NCBI RefSeq assembly: GCF_023101085.1
Contig: NZ_CP064703.1
Location: 2,170,001-2,234,000 of the forward strand
Direction of reading: 5' to 3'
Length of the DNA stretch: 64,000 nt
From: Bradyrhizobium sp. 170
GTDB lineage: Bacteria; Pseudomonadota; Alphaproteobacteria; Rhizobiales; Xanthobacteraceae
Below, piece after piece: positions 50,865 to 59,953 of this stretch; the stretch's first letter is position 1; the number at the start of each line of letters is the position of its first letter. The position numbers and the translations under genes are program-made. Below the pieces are notes generated by a model that saw only the letters and a program-made list of their open reading frames with translations, was not told the origin of the DNA and made no database searches.

Positions 50865-51284
50865 TTACTCATTCTTTCCGATGCTAGCCACGTATGACTC
50901 CGGCAACCCCATCTTGCGGGCGACTGCTCGTAGTTCAGCTGCGTAGTTCGGTTCGGTCGTCTTTTCCTGCGCGATGCTCGGAAGATTGAAGCAAAGCGCA
51001 AGCTCGGCCGTGCCATTGGAAAATTGGGCGAGAACGGGTTCAGGTCGATATGCTGCGACGCTCGGCTCTGAATAGAGCCGATCTAACTCGGCGTGGGTGA
51101 GAGTCGCGGTTGTGCCGTAGACCCGCCCATCCGGATCGGCCAGCAACGTCGCTCGATCGCCCAGCCTCAGTGCAAATCGCTCGATATAGGCCTGCCTGAC
51201 GTTGAGCGGCCGAAGACGTTTCGCCTCCAGGCCTTCCGGATCCATGAACAGACCATAGAAGAAAACCGTCACTCGCTCTGCCAT
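50865..51284 (-). CDS. Gamma-glutamylcyclotransferase-fold protein
   Basis: 139 residues from ATG 51284 (MAERVTVFFYGLFMDPEGLE). A start 30 nt upstream is possible. The YGxxMD-type opening, FALRLGDRATLLADPDGRVY and GTTATLTHAELDRLYSEP are typical of the GGCT/AIG2 fold. Members cleave gamma-glutamyl amines or simply bind small ligands. The catalytic Glu expected in the middle of the protein is not certain. It stands alone. Confidence 0.7.
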   Translation of the reverse strand: MAERVTVFFYGLFMDPEGLEAKRLRPLNVRQAYIERFALRLGDRATLLADPDGRVYGTTATLTHAELDRLYSEPSVAAYRPEPVLAQFSNGTAELALCFNLPSIAQEKTTEPNYAAELRAVARKMGLPESYVASIGKNE

Positions 51285-51847
51285 GAAGAAACTGTAGCCG
51301 TTACCCGTTCTCAAAGAAAAGCCTACCGACGCTTCTTAGGCCGCCCTAGATGACAGCCTTGATCGAAACGCATCCATCGCATGCGTCACTACAATGCCAA
51401 TGATCGCAGTGATGAAAGTCCGTAAAGTGCGGCGAATGCATACACACCTCGCCTAGCATCGTTAAAGGCGAGAGCGCTTGAACAGTCAGAATGATTCACA
51501 ACCACGGACGTTTTTCCAACTGTCTGATGAGTTTGAGCCACAGTGGCCGAGATGCCAGCTGGGACAATCCTGCGGATCAGCTCGGAGAAGGGGGCTTGCG
51601 CACGTGCCATTCCCAGCGGCCATCTGCAGCCTGAGGAGCGGCGGGGAGCGTTCTCGAGGCGATCGGCCGCTCTCGCGCGCAATCCGCGATGATCGACCAT
51701 GGTGCTTAGACGAGCATGTCGAGCTCACCCGCAAGCGCGCCCACACGTGCTTTCTCATCTCAAATTCGACCGGGCATGTAGAGACTTCATATCGCCGCCA
51801 GGGCGCAATCGCCGGCCCACCATCAAGGCGGTGCGCAGCTATCCGAG
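51285..51847. other. No gene recognised
   Basis: Short frames only, without domains. Confidence 0.45.
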
Positions 51848-52693
51848 TCAGCATGTCGACGCTTTTTTTTCGGCAGCTTCACACATCCTGCAATGCAGAA
51901 AGCCATTCATTCCGTTCATGCGATCGACGATTTCGCAAAAAATGGGCCCTTTGAAGAGATCTTCGTATTCGTCGTGCAGAAGATTGCCCAAAACGTGAGG
52001 CCGCTCAAAATCCATGCAGCAGAAAGTAACGTCCCCGTTTGGGAGAAGGACATTCCGATACTGTCGTTCGTCAGCACAGGTCAGTGGTCCAATCGCTGGC
52101 TCGCGTGATTCAACCATCTTCGGATCGACGCTTGCGGCCCTGCTACTCAGCGGCGGCGTGCGAATTAGCGCTCCGGAAGGGATTATCTCAACGAGATCGG
52201 GATGGACCTCTCCCGAGGCTACGAATCGAATCGAGGAAATATCTGCGTCGACCAGTTCACGAATCAAATCGAGATACTCTTGCCCGACAAGGCGGCTATT
52301 CATGTAGGCGCCATCATCGAAGACATGGACCATGAAAACCCTATAGCGCATCGCTTGCAAGCGTCGTAGATCTCGCCCGTTCATTCCTACAAGTGTCTTG
52401 AAAATTCGGATGCCATGGCCACATGCGCAAGCGTGCTCGACCATTTCGGTGCACTTCGGATTGAGCCAAGGCTCCGAGTAGCCGGCAAAGCTAATGTCGA
52501 CAGTTGCTGGTACGCGCCCCACACATCGCTTGAAATCTTCAAGGCAAAGATGCTTGATGTGAGATACTGCTCTTTGCCGCGCGGCAAACTTGTCCTGCGG
52601 ACAATAAGAACGTCCGACGATACAGCCTGTCGTCGTAGTTATTTCCAAGACCCTGCCGCCGGGGATGGCAGAGCGGAAGTCCTGTAAACTCAT
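51848..52693 (-). CDS. Radical-SAM/SPASM-like protein with altered cluster motif
   Basis: 281 residues. The start LEITTTTGCIVGRSYCPQDK corresponds to a radical SAM CxxxCxxC motif in which the middle Cys is Arg (CGT instead of TGT). The TIM-barrel strands follow (TVDISFAGYSEPWLNPKCTE, then RVFMVHVFDDG). The C-terminal NGDVTFCCMDFERPHVLGNL and FLHCRMCEAAEK resemble a SPASM extension that binds extra clusters. Normally such enzymes modify peptides or sugars. Without the third cluster ligand, SAM cleavage is doubtful, so it may be a very young pseudogene. The promoter-like element lies 386 nt upstream, pointing at it. Confidence 0.7.
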   Translation of the reverse strand: MSLQDFRSAIPGGRVLEITTTTGCIVGRSYCPQDKFAARQRAVSHIKHLCLEDFKRCVGRVPATVDISFAGYSEPWLNPKCTEMVEHACACGHGIRIFKTLVGMNGRDLRRLQAMRYRVFMVHVFDDGAYMNSRLVGQEYLDLIRELVDADISSIRFVASGEVHPDLVEIIPSGALIRTPPLSSRAASVDPKMVESREPAIGPLTCADERQYRNVLLPNGDVTFCCMDFERPHVLGNLLHDEYEDLFKGPIFCEIVDRMNGMNGFLHCRMCEAAEKKASTC

Positions 52694-53450
52694 CGGGTAT
52701 CACTCATCCACTTTCCTGATTGGCTCAAATATCCGGAAACAAAGGCATTTCCGACGAAGGTCAACCCTCGCTGTTGGACAGTCGCCAGCGAGGCCCGGGG
52801 GAGCGTCCGGCCTTCAGAACAAACACCCGAAATCCACTTCGGGCGATCTCGTGGGCGACTATCGAGCCAATGGCGCCAATCTACATAAATCAATGGCATT
52901 GCTCGTCATTGTCTCACTCTGACAAGAAACATAGGCCGTGACGACTGTCTACCAATGCACAGCTCAATATGGTCATTAGAATTGTCACAGCCAGTGTTGG
53001 CCGCAAGGCCGTGCCATAGCCAGATACCCGGAGTGGTCTCCGTTCGGGTTGCCAGAGACCGTCGCGATCTAGGAGATCCTACAATATGACGCTACGTACG
53101 ATTCAAGCCCTTTGAAGAGGAGCAGAATGGAAGACCGCTGGCATTCATACGAACCTGATTGCCGCATCGCCGGCTCCAAGCGCTTTTCCCGTATTGGGCG
53201 ACCTTGGTCGGCATCGGCCGCGTGCAATTCCAATTGGTGCCCGCGATCACGTTGGCAGGGCCGGCCATCCGTCCGTTCTTGTCTCTGCGAAGAGATCAAG
53301 GAATTCCCGATGTATCGAAGCAGATGGCCAATTTCTCTTAGCTACCGCCTCGCGACGATTCACACAAACTCATTCTGCCGCCGGCGCGATTTGAGCGACT
53401 CACGTTAAGCCAACATCGTCCAACAGCCAAAATGCGAGAAGAGGAGCGAG
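52694..53450. other. Upstream region of the radical-SAM-like gene, no gene
   Basis: Contains the promoter-like element. A near-match to a sigma-54 promoter (reverse-strand TGGCACGGCCTTGC near 53010-53023) has a GG-GC spacing one base too short. Confidence 0.45.
53079..53112 (-). promoter_or_regulatory. Recurrent palindromic promoter-like element, copy 9
   Basis: Reverse-strand GGGCTTGAATCGTACGTAGC then GTCATATTGTAGGATC, close to consensus. It points at the radical-SAM-like gene. Confidence 0.6.
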
Positions 53451-53669
53451 ATGGTTGCTGCCGCCCGCAAACGGCCCACGTCAGGCTACGCGCTCGAAGT
53501 GGATGGTCGCGTGAAAGCCGAGTTTAGGACCAGAGACGGAGCAAAGACAGAGGCAGAAGAGCTGAAGAAGCGGTTTCCAATGCTTCAGGTCAGAATCTAC
53601 GATGCGCATACCATGACTCGAGAAGAGATATCGCTTCCACGAGCTTGGATGCCCGTCGAAGGGGTTTGA
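53451..53669 (+). CDS. Small hypothetical protein (72 aa)
   Basis: Starts at ATG 53451 after GAAGAGGAGCGAG, a strong ribosome site. The product begins MVAAARKRPTSGYALEVDGR, then VKAEFRTRDGAKTEAEELKK and FPMLQVRIYD, a beta-beta-alpha-beta pattern suggesting a small compact fold. I do not recognise the family. It is intact and isolated. Confidence 0.6.
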   Translation: MVAAARKRPTSGYALEVDGRVKAEFRTRDGAKTEAEELKKRFPMLQVRIYDAHTMTREEISLPRAWMPVEGV

Positions 53670-54073
53670 TACGCTGCTGCAGGCGCCGCACAAGGTCTCG
53701 CCTGTGGCTCGGTGCGTCGCACTAAGTGTGTCTCTCGTCGGAGCCACTCGGCTACGGATCCCGCCGCGCTTCGCGTCGGCGCGGCGCGGATCCTCCTGCG
53801 AGTTCCTTAACAGGTCTCGGACTGCAATCGGTCCCGCGTCCCACCGAGGGACGGCGCTATGCTGACGCTCCTGCGGCAGCCTCTTCTGCAGGTTCGCGCC
53901 CACAAGTCGCTCCGCTTGACTCGCCACGAGAGCATGTAGATTGGGTATTGGCGGAGTCTCTTGCGGCGTCCGAGCGATCAGCCGGCCACCACAGAGTGAG
54001 AGGTTGGCCGGGATTTCCATGACGGGTTAGAAGTCGCGAGAGAAGCTCGCGCCGCCCGTCATGGAGATAACCC
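53670..54073 (+). promoter_or_regulatory. Leader of the DUF932 gene with nested hairpins
   Basis: Just before the gene an outer stem CCATGACGGG/CCCGTCATGG (54017-54026 and 54055-54064) encloses a perfect inner stem CGCGAG/CTCGCG (54035-54040 and 54046-54051). The outer stem ends inside the ribosome-site region (GGAGATAACCC), so folding could hide it. The rest of the leader shows no gene. Confidence 0.55.
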
Positions 54074-55268
54074 ATGAGCCAGCTGAATGTATTGGACGCC
54101 ACTCGCGGTGAGCTTGGCGGCTACAAAGTGGATGTGAGACGAGGAGAGCGGATTGGCCGCGTGTCCTCCGAATGGTTCTCCCGGCCGGCGGACGAGAGGT
54201 ACCCGTCGCTGTCAGAACTATATGCCGCCGTGCGCGGCCGCGCCGAGCTAAGCCGCACCCGGACCGCCGCGAGCTCCGCGATCAGGGTGAAAGCGAATCG
54301 CGACGACGCGGATCGGCTGACGCTGATGTTACCGGGCGACGATGTGCCCCTTGTGCCGACCCACTGGAGCTTCGGTCAGCTCACGACTATGGTTGGTGCG
54401 CCGTCCACCTATTTGCGCCAGCTCCCAGCAACTCTCGCCGCCATCAATCTCCAGTATGGGCTAACCTCGCATCGCGCCGAATTGATCAAGACGCTCGCGG
54501 TCGAAGACGGACGCGTCGAATTGCGCGCAGTCACTGGCCCCGATTACGGTCGCATCTACGACCATGAACTGGTCGCCGCGGTCCAGCGCATAGCTGGCAA
54601 CGGCACCGGCGATACACGCTGGAAGATCCTGGTGTGCTCGATTGGTCGACGAGCATCTATAACCCGCAGGTCGATGTCACGAAAAACACCACCACGCTCT
54701 ATGCCTCGGATCGTGACGTTTTCCTGTTCCTGGTGGACGACCTCAACCCGATCGAGGCGGGCAAGTTGCCTGGACGGCTCGCCCGACCTTTATTTCCGCG
54801 GCTTCTATTGCTGGAATTCCGAGGTGGGCGCCAAGGCGCTTGGTATCGCGAGCTTTTATCTCCGGGCCGTCCGCCAGAATCGCAATCTTTGGGGAGTGGA
54901 GGATTTTGAGGAAATCACCATCCGCGACTCGAAATACGCCGCCTCCCGCTTCGCCCACGAAGCAGCACCTGCGCTCACCCGCTTCGCCAATTCTTCGCCC
55001 ATGCCTTTCGTTAGTGGCATCAAGGCTGAGCGCGAATGCGTCGTTGCGCGCACGGACGATGATCGAACCGAATTCCTGCGCAAGCGCGGGTTTGGTAAAT
55101 CGGCGACGGTGAAGATCATTGAGACGGTGCTCGCCGAAGAAGGTAGAAAACCTGAAAGTGGTTCGACTTTGTCCAAGGCATCACGGCCGTTGCACGCGGT
55201 AAACCGCACCAGGATGTCCGGCTCACTCTCGAGACCCGGGCGAAGAAGCTGCTCGACCTGGTCGGTTG
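54074..55268 (+). pseudogene. DUF932 (plasmid/phage-type) protein, frameshifted
   Basis: Starts at ATG 54074 after GGAGATAACCC. The first piece includes HWSFGQLTTMVGAPSTYLRQ and LPATLAAINLQYGL, then RAVTGPDYGRIYDHELVAAV. The continuation VLDWSTSIYNPQVDVTKNTT and TLYASDRDVFLFLVDDLNPI is in a second frame from about 54620. DLYFRGFYCWNSEVGAKALG, RNLWGVEDFEEITIRDSKYA and the C-terminus LTLETRAKKLLDLVG are again displaced. At least three indels. The family is common in ICE and plasmid maintenance regions. The role is unknown. Confidence 0.8.
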
Positions 55269-55399
55269 ACACCCGTCGGGCCGCTCGGCGGTTTCCGCGC
55301 GGCCCACTTCAATCTTTGTTTCTGCTTCGGCGTCGCCCGGCGAGAGGAAGAGGGCGGCGCCCCACTTCGTGACGGGCCAGGTGATCCAGAGAAAGGCTC

Positions 55400-56048
55400 T
55401 TTGATCGTCCGTCGCGGAGAAAAGTGCCCGGTCGGCCGGGAACAGGCTGTTCCGAGCTTCGCGAATTGGCAGTTGGCGACGACGCCACGCTTCCTCGGGC
55501 AAGCCGACATCGACCGCCTTCTTGCCGCTTGTGACGGCGAGGATCGGCTGCGCGATCGGGCCGTCATCCTGCTCCTTGCCCGCTTGGGCCTCAGGGCAAG
55601 CGAAGTCGCCAATCTGGCCTTCGGTGAGATCGACTGGGTGGCTGGCAGAATAACCCGTGCCGGCAAGGGTCGGCGCGAGGAGCGCCTGCCACTGACTCAG
55701 GAGATTGGCGATGCCATCCTCGCCTATATCGAGCGGGCACGGCCGCGCGTCGCGACAACGCGGGTCTTCCTGACGAGTGCTGCGCCCGTCAGGCCGCTCA
55801 GCCGCATCGCCGTGAAATGCATCGTGCGCCGTGCCCTCGACAGAGCCGGCGTCAAGAGCATCCATCGCGGGGCTCATGTTCTGCGCCACTCCGCCGCGAC
55901 GACCATGCTGCGCAACGGCGCCAGCCTTGCCGGCGTTGGCGCCGTGCTGCGGCACCGCTCCCCGTCGGTCACAGCGCTCTATGCCAAGGTGGACATCGGT
56001 CTCCTGTCGGAGATCGCGCAGCCCTGGGGTGGGGGGCTGCCATGTTGA
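55400..56048 (+). CDS. Tyrosine recombinase A of a recombinase trio, N-terminally truncated
   Basis: The frame is open from 55266, but recognisable recombinase sequence begins near 55425 (CPVGREQAVPSFANWQLATT). The catalytic domain is complete: Arg in RLGLRASEVANLAFGEIDW, HVLRHSAATTML (His-x-x-Arg), a second HR near LRHRSPSVTALY and Tyr in the last motif. The N-terminal core-binding domain is absent, replaced by DNA joined to the DUF932 relic. It overlaps the next gene by 7 bp. Such trios of adjacent tyrosine recombinases are known as RIT elements. This one is probably immobile because its left end is missing. Confidence 0.8.
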
Positions 56049-56962
56049 GCGAGGACGCCGACCGCTACATCACCCTTCGCCGCACGCTCGGTTACAAGCT
56101 GGTCAAGGCCGAGCGGCATCTTCGTGCCTTCGCGCGCTTCGCCGCCGGGCGGGACGAAGCGCACATCCGCACCGCATCCGCTCTCGCCTGGCTGGCGACG
56201 GTCGCCCGGACGCCGGGCGCACGCGAGCGGCGCCTGACGGACCCGATCCTGTTCGCGCGCTTCCTGCATGCCGAAGATCCTCGGCATGAGATCCCGCGCG
56301 CCGACTTCGCGCGGAGCCGGCAAACGCGACCGATCCCCTATATCTATACCGCGGACGAGATCGCCCGCGTCCTCGATGCCGCCGGCAGGCTCCGGCGGCA
56401 GAAGCCCAATCCCCTGCGTCGCCAACTCTACGTCATGCTGTTCGGGCTGATCGCGGCCACGGGACTGCGTGTCTCGGAGGCCATCGCGCTCAAGCTCGAC
56501 GACATTGGGCCCGATGGTGTGCTGCACATTCGCGAGACCAAGTTCCGCAAGAGCCGGCTCGTGCCGCTGCATCCGACGGTCATCGAGGCGCTCGGCCGCT
56601 ATCTTGAGGCCCGCCGCCAACGCGCCGGCGAAAGCGATTGGCTGTTCCCATCCGTCCGGCACGGGGCGCTGTGCCCGACGACCGTGAATTACACATTCCG
56701 CTGCGTCTTGCGGCGAGCGGGAATTGCACCGGAGCGAAGCCAGCAGCCTCGCATCCACGATCTTCGCCATACCTTCGCAACTCGCGTGCTCGAACAATGC
56801 GGCGTCGAGCGTGGCGCGGTCGCCCGGCACTTCGTCGCTCTGTCGACCTATCTCGGCCATGTCGACATCCGGAACACCTATTGGTATCTCCAGGCGACGC
56901 CGGAGATGATGGCGGATATCGCCTCGGCGGCGGAAATGCTGGTTGGAGGGAGCGTCTCATGA
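56042..56962 (+). CDS. Tyrosine recombinase B of the trio
   Basis: 306 residues from ATG 56042, overlapping the previous stop in ATGTTGA. The N-terminal SAM-like domain (YITLRRTLGYKLVKAERHLR) and the catalytic core are both present: ATGLRVSEAIALKLDDI (Arg), RIHDLRHTFATRVL (His-x-x-Arg), YLGHVDIRNTYWYL (His and Tyr). It cuts and rejoins DNA through the Tyr. It overlaps the third recombinase by ATGA. Confidence 0.9.
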   Translation: MLSEDADRYITLRRTLGYKLVKAERHLRAFARFAAGRDEAHIRTASALAWLATVARTPGARERRLTDPILFARFLHAEDPRHEIPRADFARSRQTRPIPYIYTADEIARVLDAAGRLRRQKPNPLRRQLYVMLFGLIAATGLRVSEAIALKLDDIGPDGVLHIRETKFRKSRLVPLHPTVIEALGRYLEARRQRAGESDWLFPSVRHGALCPTTVNYTFRCVLRRAGIAPERSQQPRIHDLRHTFATRVLEQCGVERGAVARHFVALSTYLGHVDIRNTYWYLQATPEMMADIASAAEMLVGGSVS

Positions 56963-57966
56963 CGAAGCTCGCCCCTCTCGTCACAGGCTTCCTGCGTGAC
57001 TACATGCCCCGCCAGCGCGGCTACAGTCCGGAAAGCTGCGAGACCTACGCGTTCAGCTTCAAGCTGCTGTTCGACTTCGCCGCGAAACGGCTCGGCACGC
57101 GTCCGTCACGGCTGACGATCGAAGACCTGGACGCGCCGCTGATCGCCGCCTTCCTGGCCCACATCGAACAGGAGCGCGGCAATGGCGCCGCCACGCGCAA
57201 CCTGCGGCTCGCCGCCATCAAGACGTTCATGCGCTATGTGGAGCACCGTGTGCCCTCCGCCCTGGAGCAGATCGGTCGCGTCCATGCCATCCCGGTCAAG
57301 CGCCACGACCAGAAGCTCATCCGCCATCTGACGATGGAGGAGGTTCGCGCGATCCTCAACGCCCCCGATCTTGCGACACGATTCGGCGTGCGCGACCGGG
57401 CGATGATGCACCTCTGCTTCGCCGGAGGCTTGCGGGTCTCCGAGCTGGTCGGCGTTCTGACCGAAAACCTGTCGCTCCAGCACGGAGCGAGCGTGACGAT
57501 CCGGGGCAAGGGCCGCAAGGAACGCTGCCTGCCACTCTGGAAGGACACCGCGCGCGACCTTCGCGCCTGGTTGAGCGTCAGGGGAGCAGTCCGCGTGCCG
57601 GAGCTGTTCGTCAACGCACAGGATGAGCCGATGACCCGTGCGGGCTTCGAGTACGTGCTCGACAAGCACGTTCGTGCTGCGGCCGAGGCGTGCCCGTCTT
57701 TGCGCAGTCGTTCGATCTCTCCGCACCAGCTTCGGCATAGCTGCGCGGTGATCATGCTGCAGGCGACGCACGATATCCGGAAGGTGGCGCTGTGGCTTGG
57801 GCATGCCGATATCCGCACCACAACCGAGGTCTATCTCCGCATGGATCCCTCGGAAAAGCTCGAGGCAGTGGAAGCGGTCGTTCCGCCGGAGCTACGCCGC
57901 GGTCGGTTCAGGGCGCCGGATGCATTGATCGCCTCTTTGTTGGAATCTACGTCCGATACGACGTGA
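56959..57966 (+). CDS. Tyrosine recombinase C of the trio
   Basis: 335 residues from ATG 56959. The N-terminal domain reads YSPESCETYAFSFKLLFDFA. Catalytic residues are Arg in AGGLRVSELVGVLTENL, Lys after GKGRKERCLP, His-x-x-Arg in SPHQLRHSCAVIML, and His plus Tyr in WLGHADIRTTTEVYL. It is complete and coupled to recombinase B. RIT elements usually have all three genes in this order. I see no clear right-hand terminal repeat. Confidence 0.9.
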   Translation: MTKLAPLVTGFLRDYMPRQRGYSPESCETYAFSFKLLFDFAAKRLGTRPSRLTIEDLDAPLIAAFLAHIEQERGNGAATRNLRLAAIKTFMRYVEHRVPSALEQIGRVHAIPVKRHDQKLIRHLTMEEVRAILNAPDLATRFGVRDRAMMHLCFAGGLRVSELVGVLTENLSLQHGASVTIRGKGRKERCLPLWKDTARDLRAWLSVRGAVRVPELFVNAQDEPMTRAGFEYVLDKHVRAAAEACPSLRSRSISPHQLRHSCAVIMLQATHDIRKVALWLGHADIRTTTEVYLRMDPSEKLEAVEAVVPPELRRGRFRAPDALIASLLESTSDTT

Positions 57967-58445
57967 GGCTTCATTATCATGCTACGGTGACACGCCTTCG
58001 GTCCGTTCGGTGCGGCTGCACGATCGTGCCGGCCACATCAGCAAGTTGAGCCTTCGCCCGTTCGATCTTGGAACCGGAGAAGGACGCTGTTGTTGCGCGT
58101 GAACCTGGTTGGTGCGGTGACGCCGTCATTGGCCTTGGTGATGCCTGTGAGCCGATGCTCTCCTGTGAAGCTGCTTGGGCCCACGTCCATACCGGCCTTT
58201 TGCTGGCGGATCACGCGCCACAATACGCTCGCTGCGCTCGCCGACCTTTACCCGCAATGGCTCGTTCGCGATCTTCTTCCCCTGCCGCCAATCGGCGGCA
58301 TTCCTCGCGAGGCAACAAAATCGCTCAGCCCGCCATCCTCCGCTCACGCTGCGGGCCAAGGCTGCGGGGCGGTCGTTGCGGCGCTCACAGATCGCCATCA
58401 AGGCCGCGATGGTCGCGGGCTTGGAAACAGCAACAGGAGATCACC
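57967..58445. other. No gene recognised
   Basis: Spacer between the recombinase trio and the DUF736 gene. Frames here carry no recognisable domain. The right end of the trio element probably lies within it. Confidence 0.45.
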
Positions 58446-58742
58446 ATGGCTCAGATTGGCACCTTCACCCGCGCCGAAGATGGCTCGTACACCGGCACCA
58501 TCAGGACGCTCTTGCTCAACATCAAGGTACGCTTCCTTCTGGCCGAACCCTCCGGCAACGAGAAGGCGCCGGACCTGCGCGTGACGGCCGGCAACGTTGA
58601 GATAGGCGCCGCGTGGCAGCGGACCTCGAAAGAGAACACCGTCTATCACTCGGTGAAGCTCGACGACCCGTCCTTCCCGGCGCCGATCTACGCCAACCTC
58701 GTCGCGGTCGATGACGGCTACGCGCTCGTCTGGTCGCGCTGA
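58446..58742 (+). CDS. DUF736 family protein
   Basis: 98 residues from ATG 58446, with a GGAG-type site about 10 nt upstream. [20 protein letters not shown], then [20 protein letters not shown] and [14 protein letters not shown] are the family signature. The fold is a small beta barrel of unknown role. The gene is a near-constant part of alphaproteobacterial ICEs, next to DUF932, DUF2285 and tra genes. The copy is intact. A fragment of a second DUF736 gene lies at 61536-61711. Confidence 0.9.
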   Translation: MAQIGTFTRAEDGSYTGTIRTLLLNIKVRFLLAEPSGNEKAPDLRVTAGNVEIGAAWQRTSKENTVYHSVKLDDPSFPAPIYANLVAVDDGYALVWSR

Positions 58743-58797
58743 CCCTCGGCTTGCGGCGTCTCGCCTCGCGCGAGGCGCCGCGGCTCTCCTCAACGAT

Positions 58798-58882
58798 ATT
58801 ATGCGGAGCGCCGCCATCCAAACGCGCCGAAAAACCTGCGCTCAAATCAGGCCAATCCGCATAACGCCACGCTCCGCATAAT
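58798..58882. repeat. Inverted repeat near the left end of the integrase/IS91 unit
   Basis: Perfect 13-bp arms ATTATGCGGAGCG (58798-58810) and CGCTCCGCATAAT (58870-58882), with an extra direct TCCGCATAA between them. It could be the recombinase-binding end of the element that carries the next two genes. Confidence 0.6.
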
Positions 58883-59073
58883 CCGCGCTGGACGAACCCG
58901 CTCCGCGGGAGGGTATCCGCGTTGAGCGCGGGGTATCCCCCTTGAAGCCAGCCCGCGTCTGTGACCCGGCACCACCCGCACAGCGACGTAATCCACCCCA
59001 TTTCAGAAGCGCTTGCCCTTGGCAAGATGGTGTTGCTGCCCGCGCGCAGCGTCCCTCTTGTCAAGGAGTTCGC

Positions 59074-59953
59074 TATGACCTCGCTTCGGTTACGCATGAT
59101 GGAAGACATGCAGGTCCGCAACCTGTCGCGACACACGCAGGATTCGTATTTGCTGCAGGTTTCGCAGTTCGCCCGGCATTTCGCTAAATCGCCGGCTTTG
59201 CTCGGCCCGGAGGATATCCACGCCTACCAGGTCTATTTGACGAACGAGAAGAAGCTGGCGCCACGTTCGGTGCAAGTGACCGTCAGAGCGCTTCGTTTTC
59301 TCTACCGCGTCACGCTCGGCCTCGATTTGGATTTCGACCGGATCATTCCGTGCCCAAAGGCGCCAAAGACACTGGCCGTCATTCTCAGCCCTGAGGAGGT
59401 GCGGCACTTCCTTGGCTGCATCGAGAGCTTCAAACACCAGGCGATCCTGACGACATGCTATGCCGCCGGCCTGCGTATTTCCGAGGCGACCCGCCTGAAG
59501 CCTGAGGCTATCGACCGCCAGCGCATGGTGCTGCAGCAGGGCAAGGGACAGAAAGACCTCTACGTCATGCTGTCGGCCAGGTTGCTGGAGGTGCTGACGG
59601 CCTATTGGCGCGCCGTGCGACCCACTGGGGTATGGATGTTTCCCGGCGCCGTTGCTGGAGAACCGATATCGACAAGCGCCGTAGATGCCACCTGCCGCCA
59701 GGCACATCGGATGTCGAAACTCACCAAGCCGGTGACGCCGCATTCGCTGCGGCACGCATTTGCGGTGCACCTGCTCGAAGCTGGAACCGATCTCCGTACC
59801 ATCCAGCTCCTGCTCGGCCATCGCAGCCTGTCTACGACCGCTCAATATCTGCGGATCGCTACCAACAAGGTCTGCGCAGCGACGAGCCCGCTTGAACTGC
59901 TGCCGCGTCCGATCCCCAAGGCTTCCTCGCCGCCAACGCTCGAACATTTTTGA
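59074..59953 (+). CDS. Tyrosine integrase associated with the IS91-type element
   Basis: About 292 residues from ATG 59074. The open frame begins at 58961, so the start is uncertain. The N-terminal domain reads QVRNLSRHTQDSYLLQVSQF. The catalytic core has AAGLRISEATRLKPEAI (Arg), TPHSLRHAFAVHLL (His-x-x-Arg) and LLGHRSLSTTAQYL (His, Tyr). The stop overlaps the next gene's TTG. Pairs of such an integrase with an IS91-type transposase are a known rhizobial arrangement. Confidence 0.85.

Noticed and set aside
53010..53023. Sigma-54 promoter TGGCACGGCCTTGC
   Set aside because: Only nine bases lie between GG and GC; ten are required.
55979..56860. 293-aa reverse-strand frame
   Set aside because: Antisense shadow of recombinase B.
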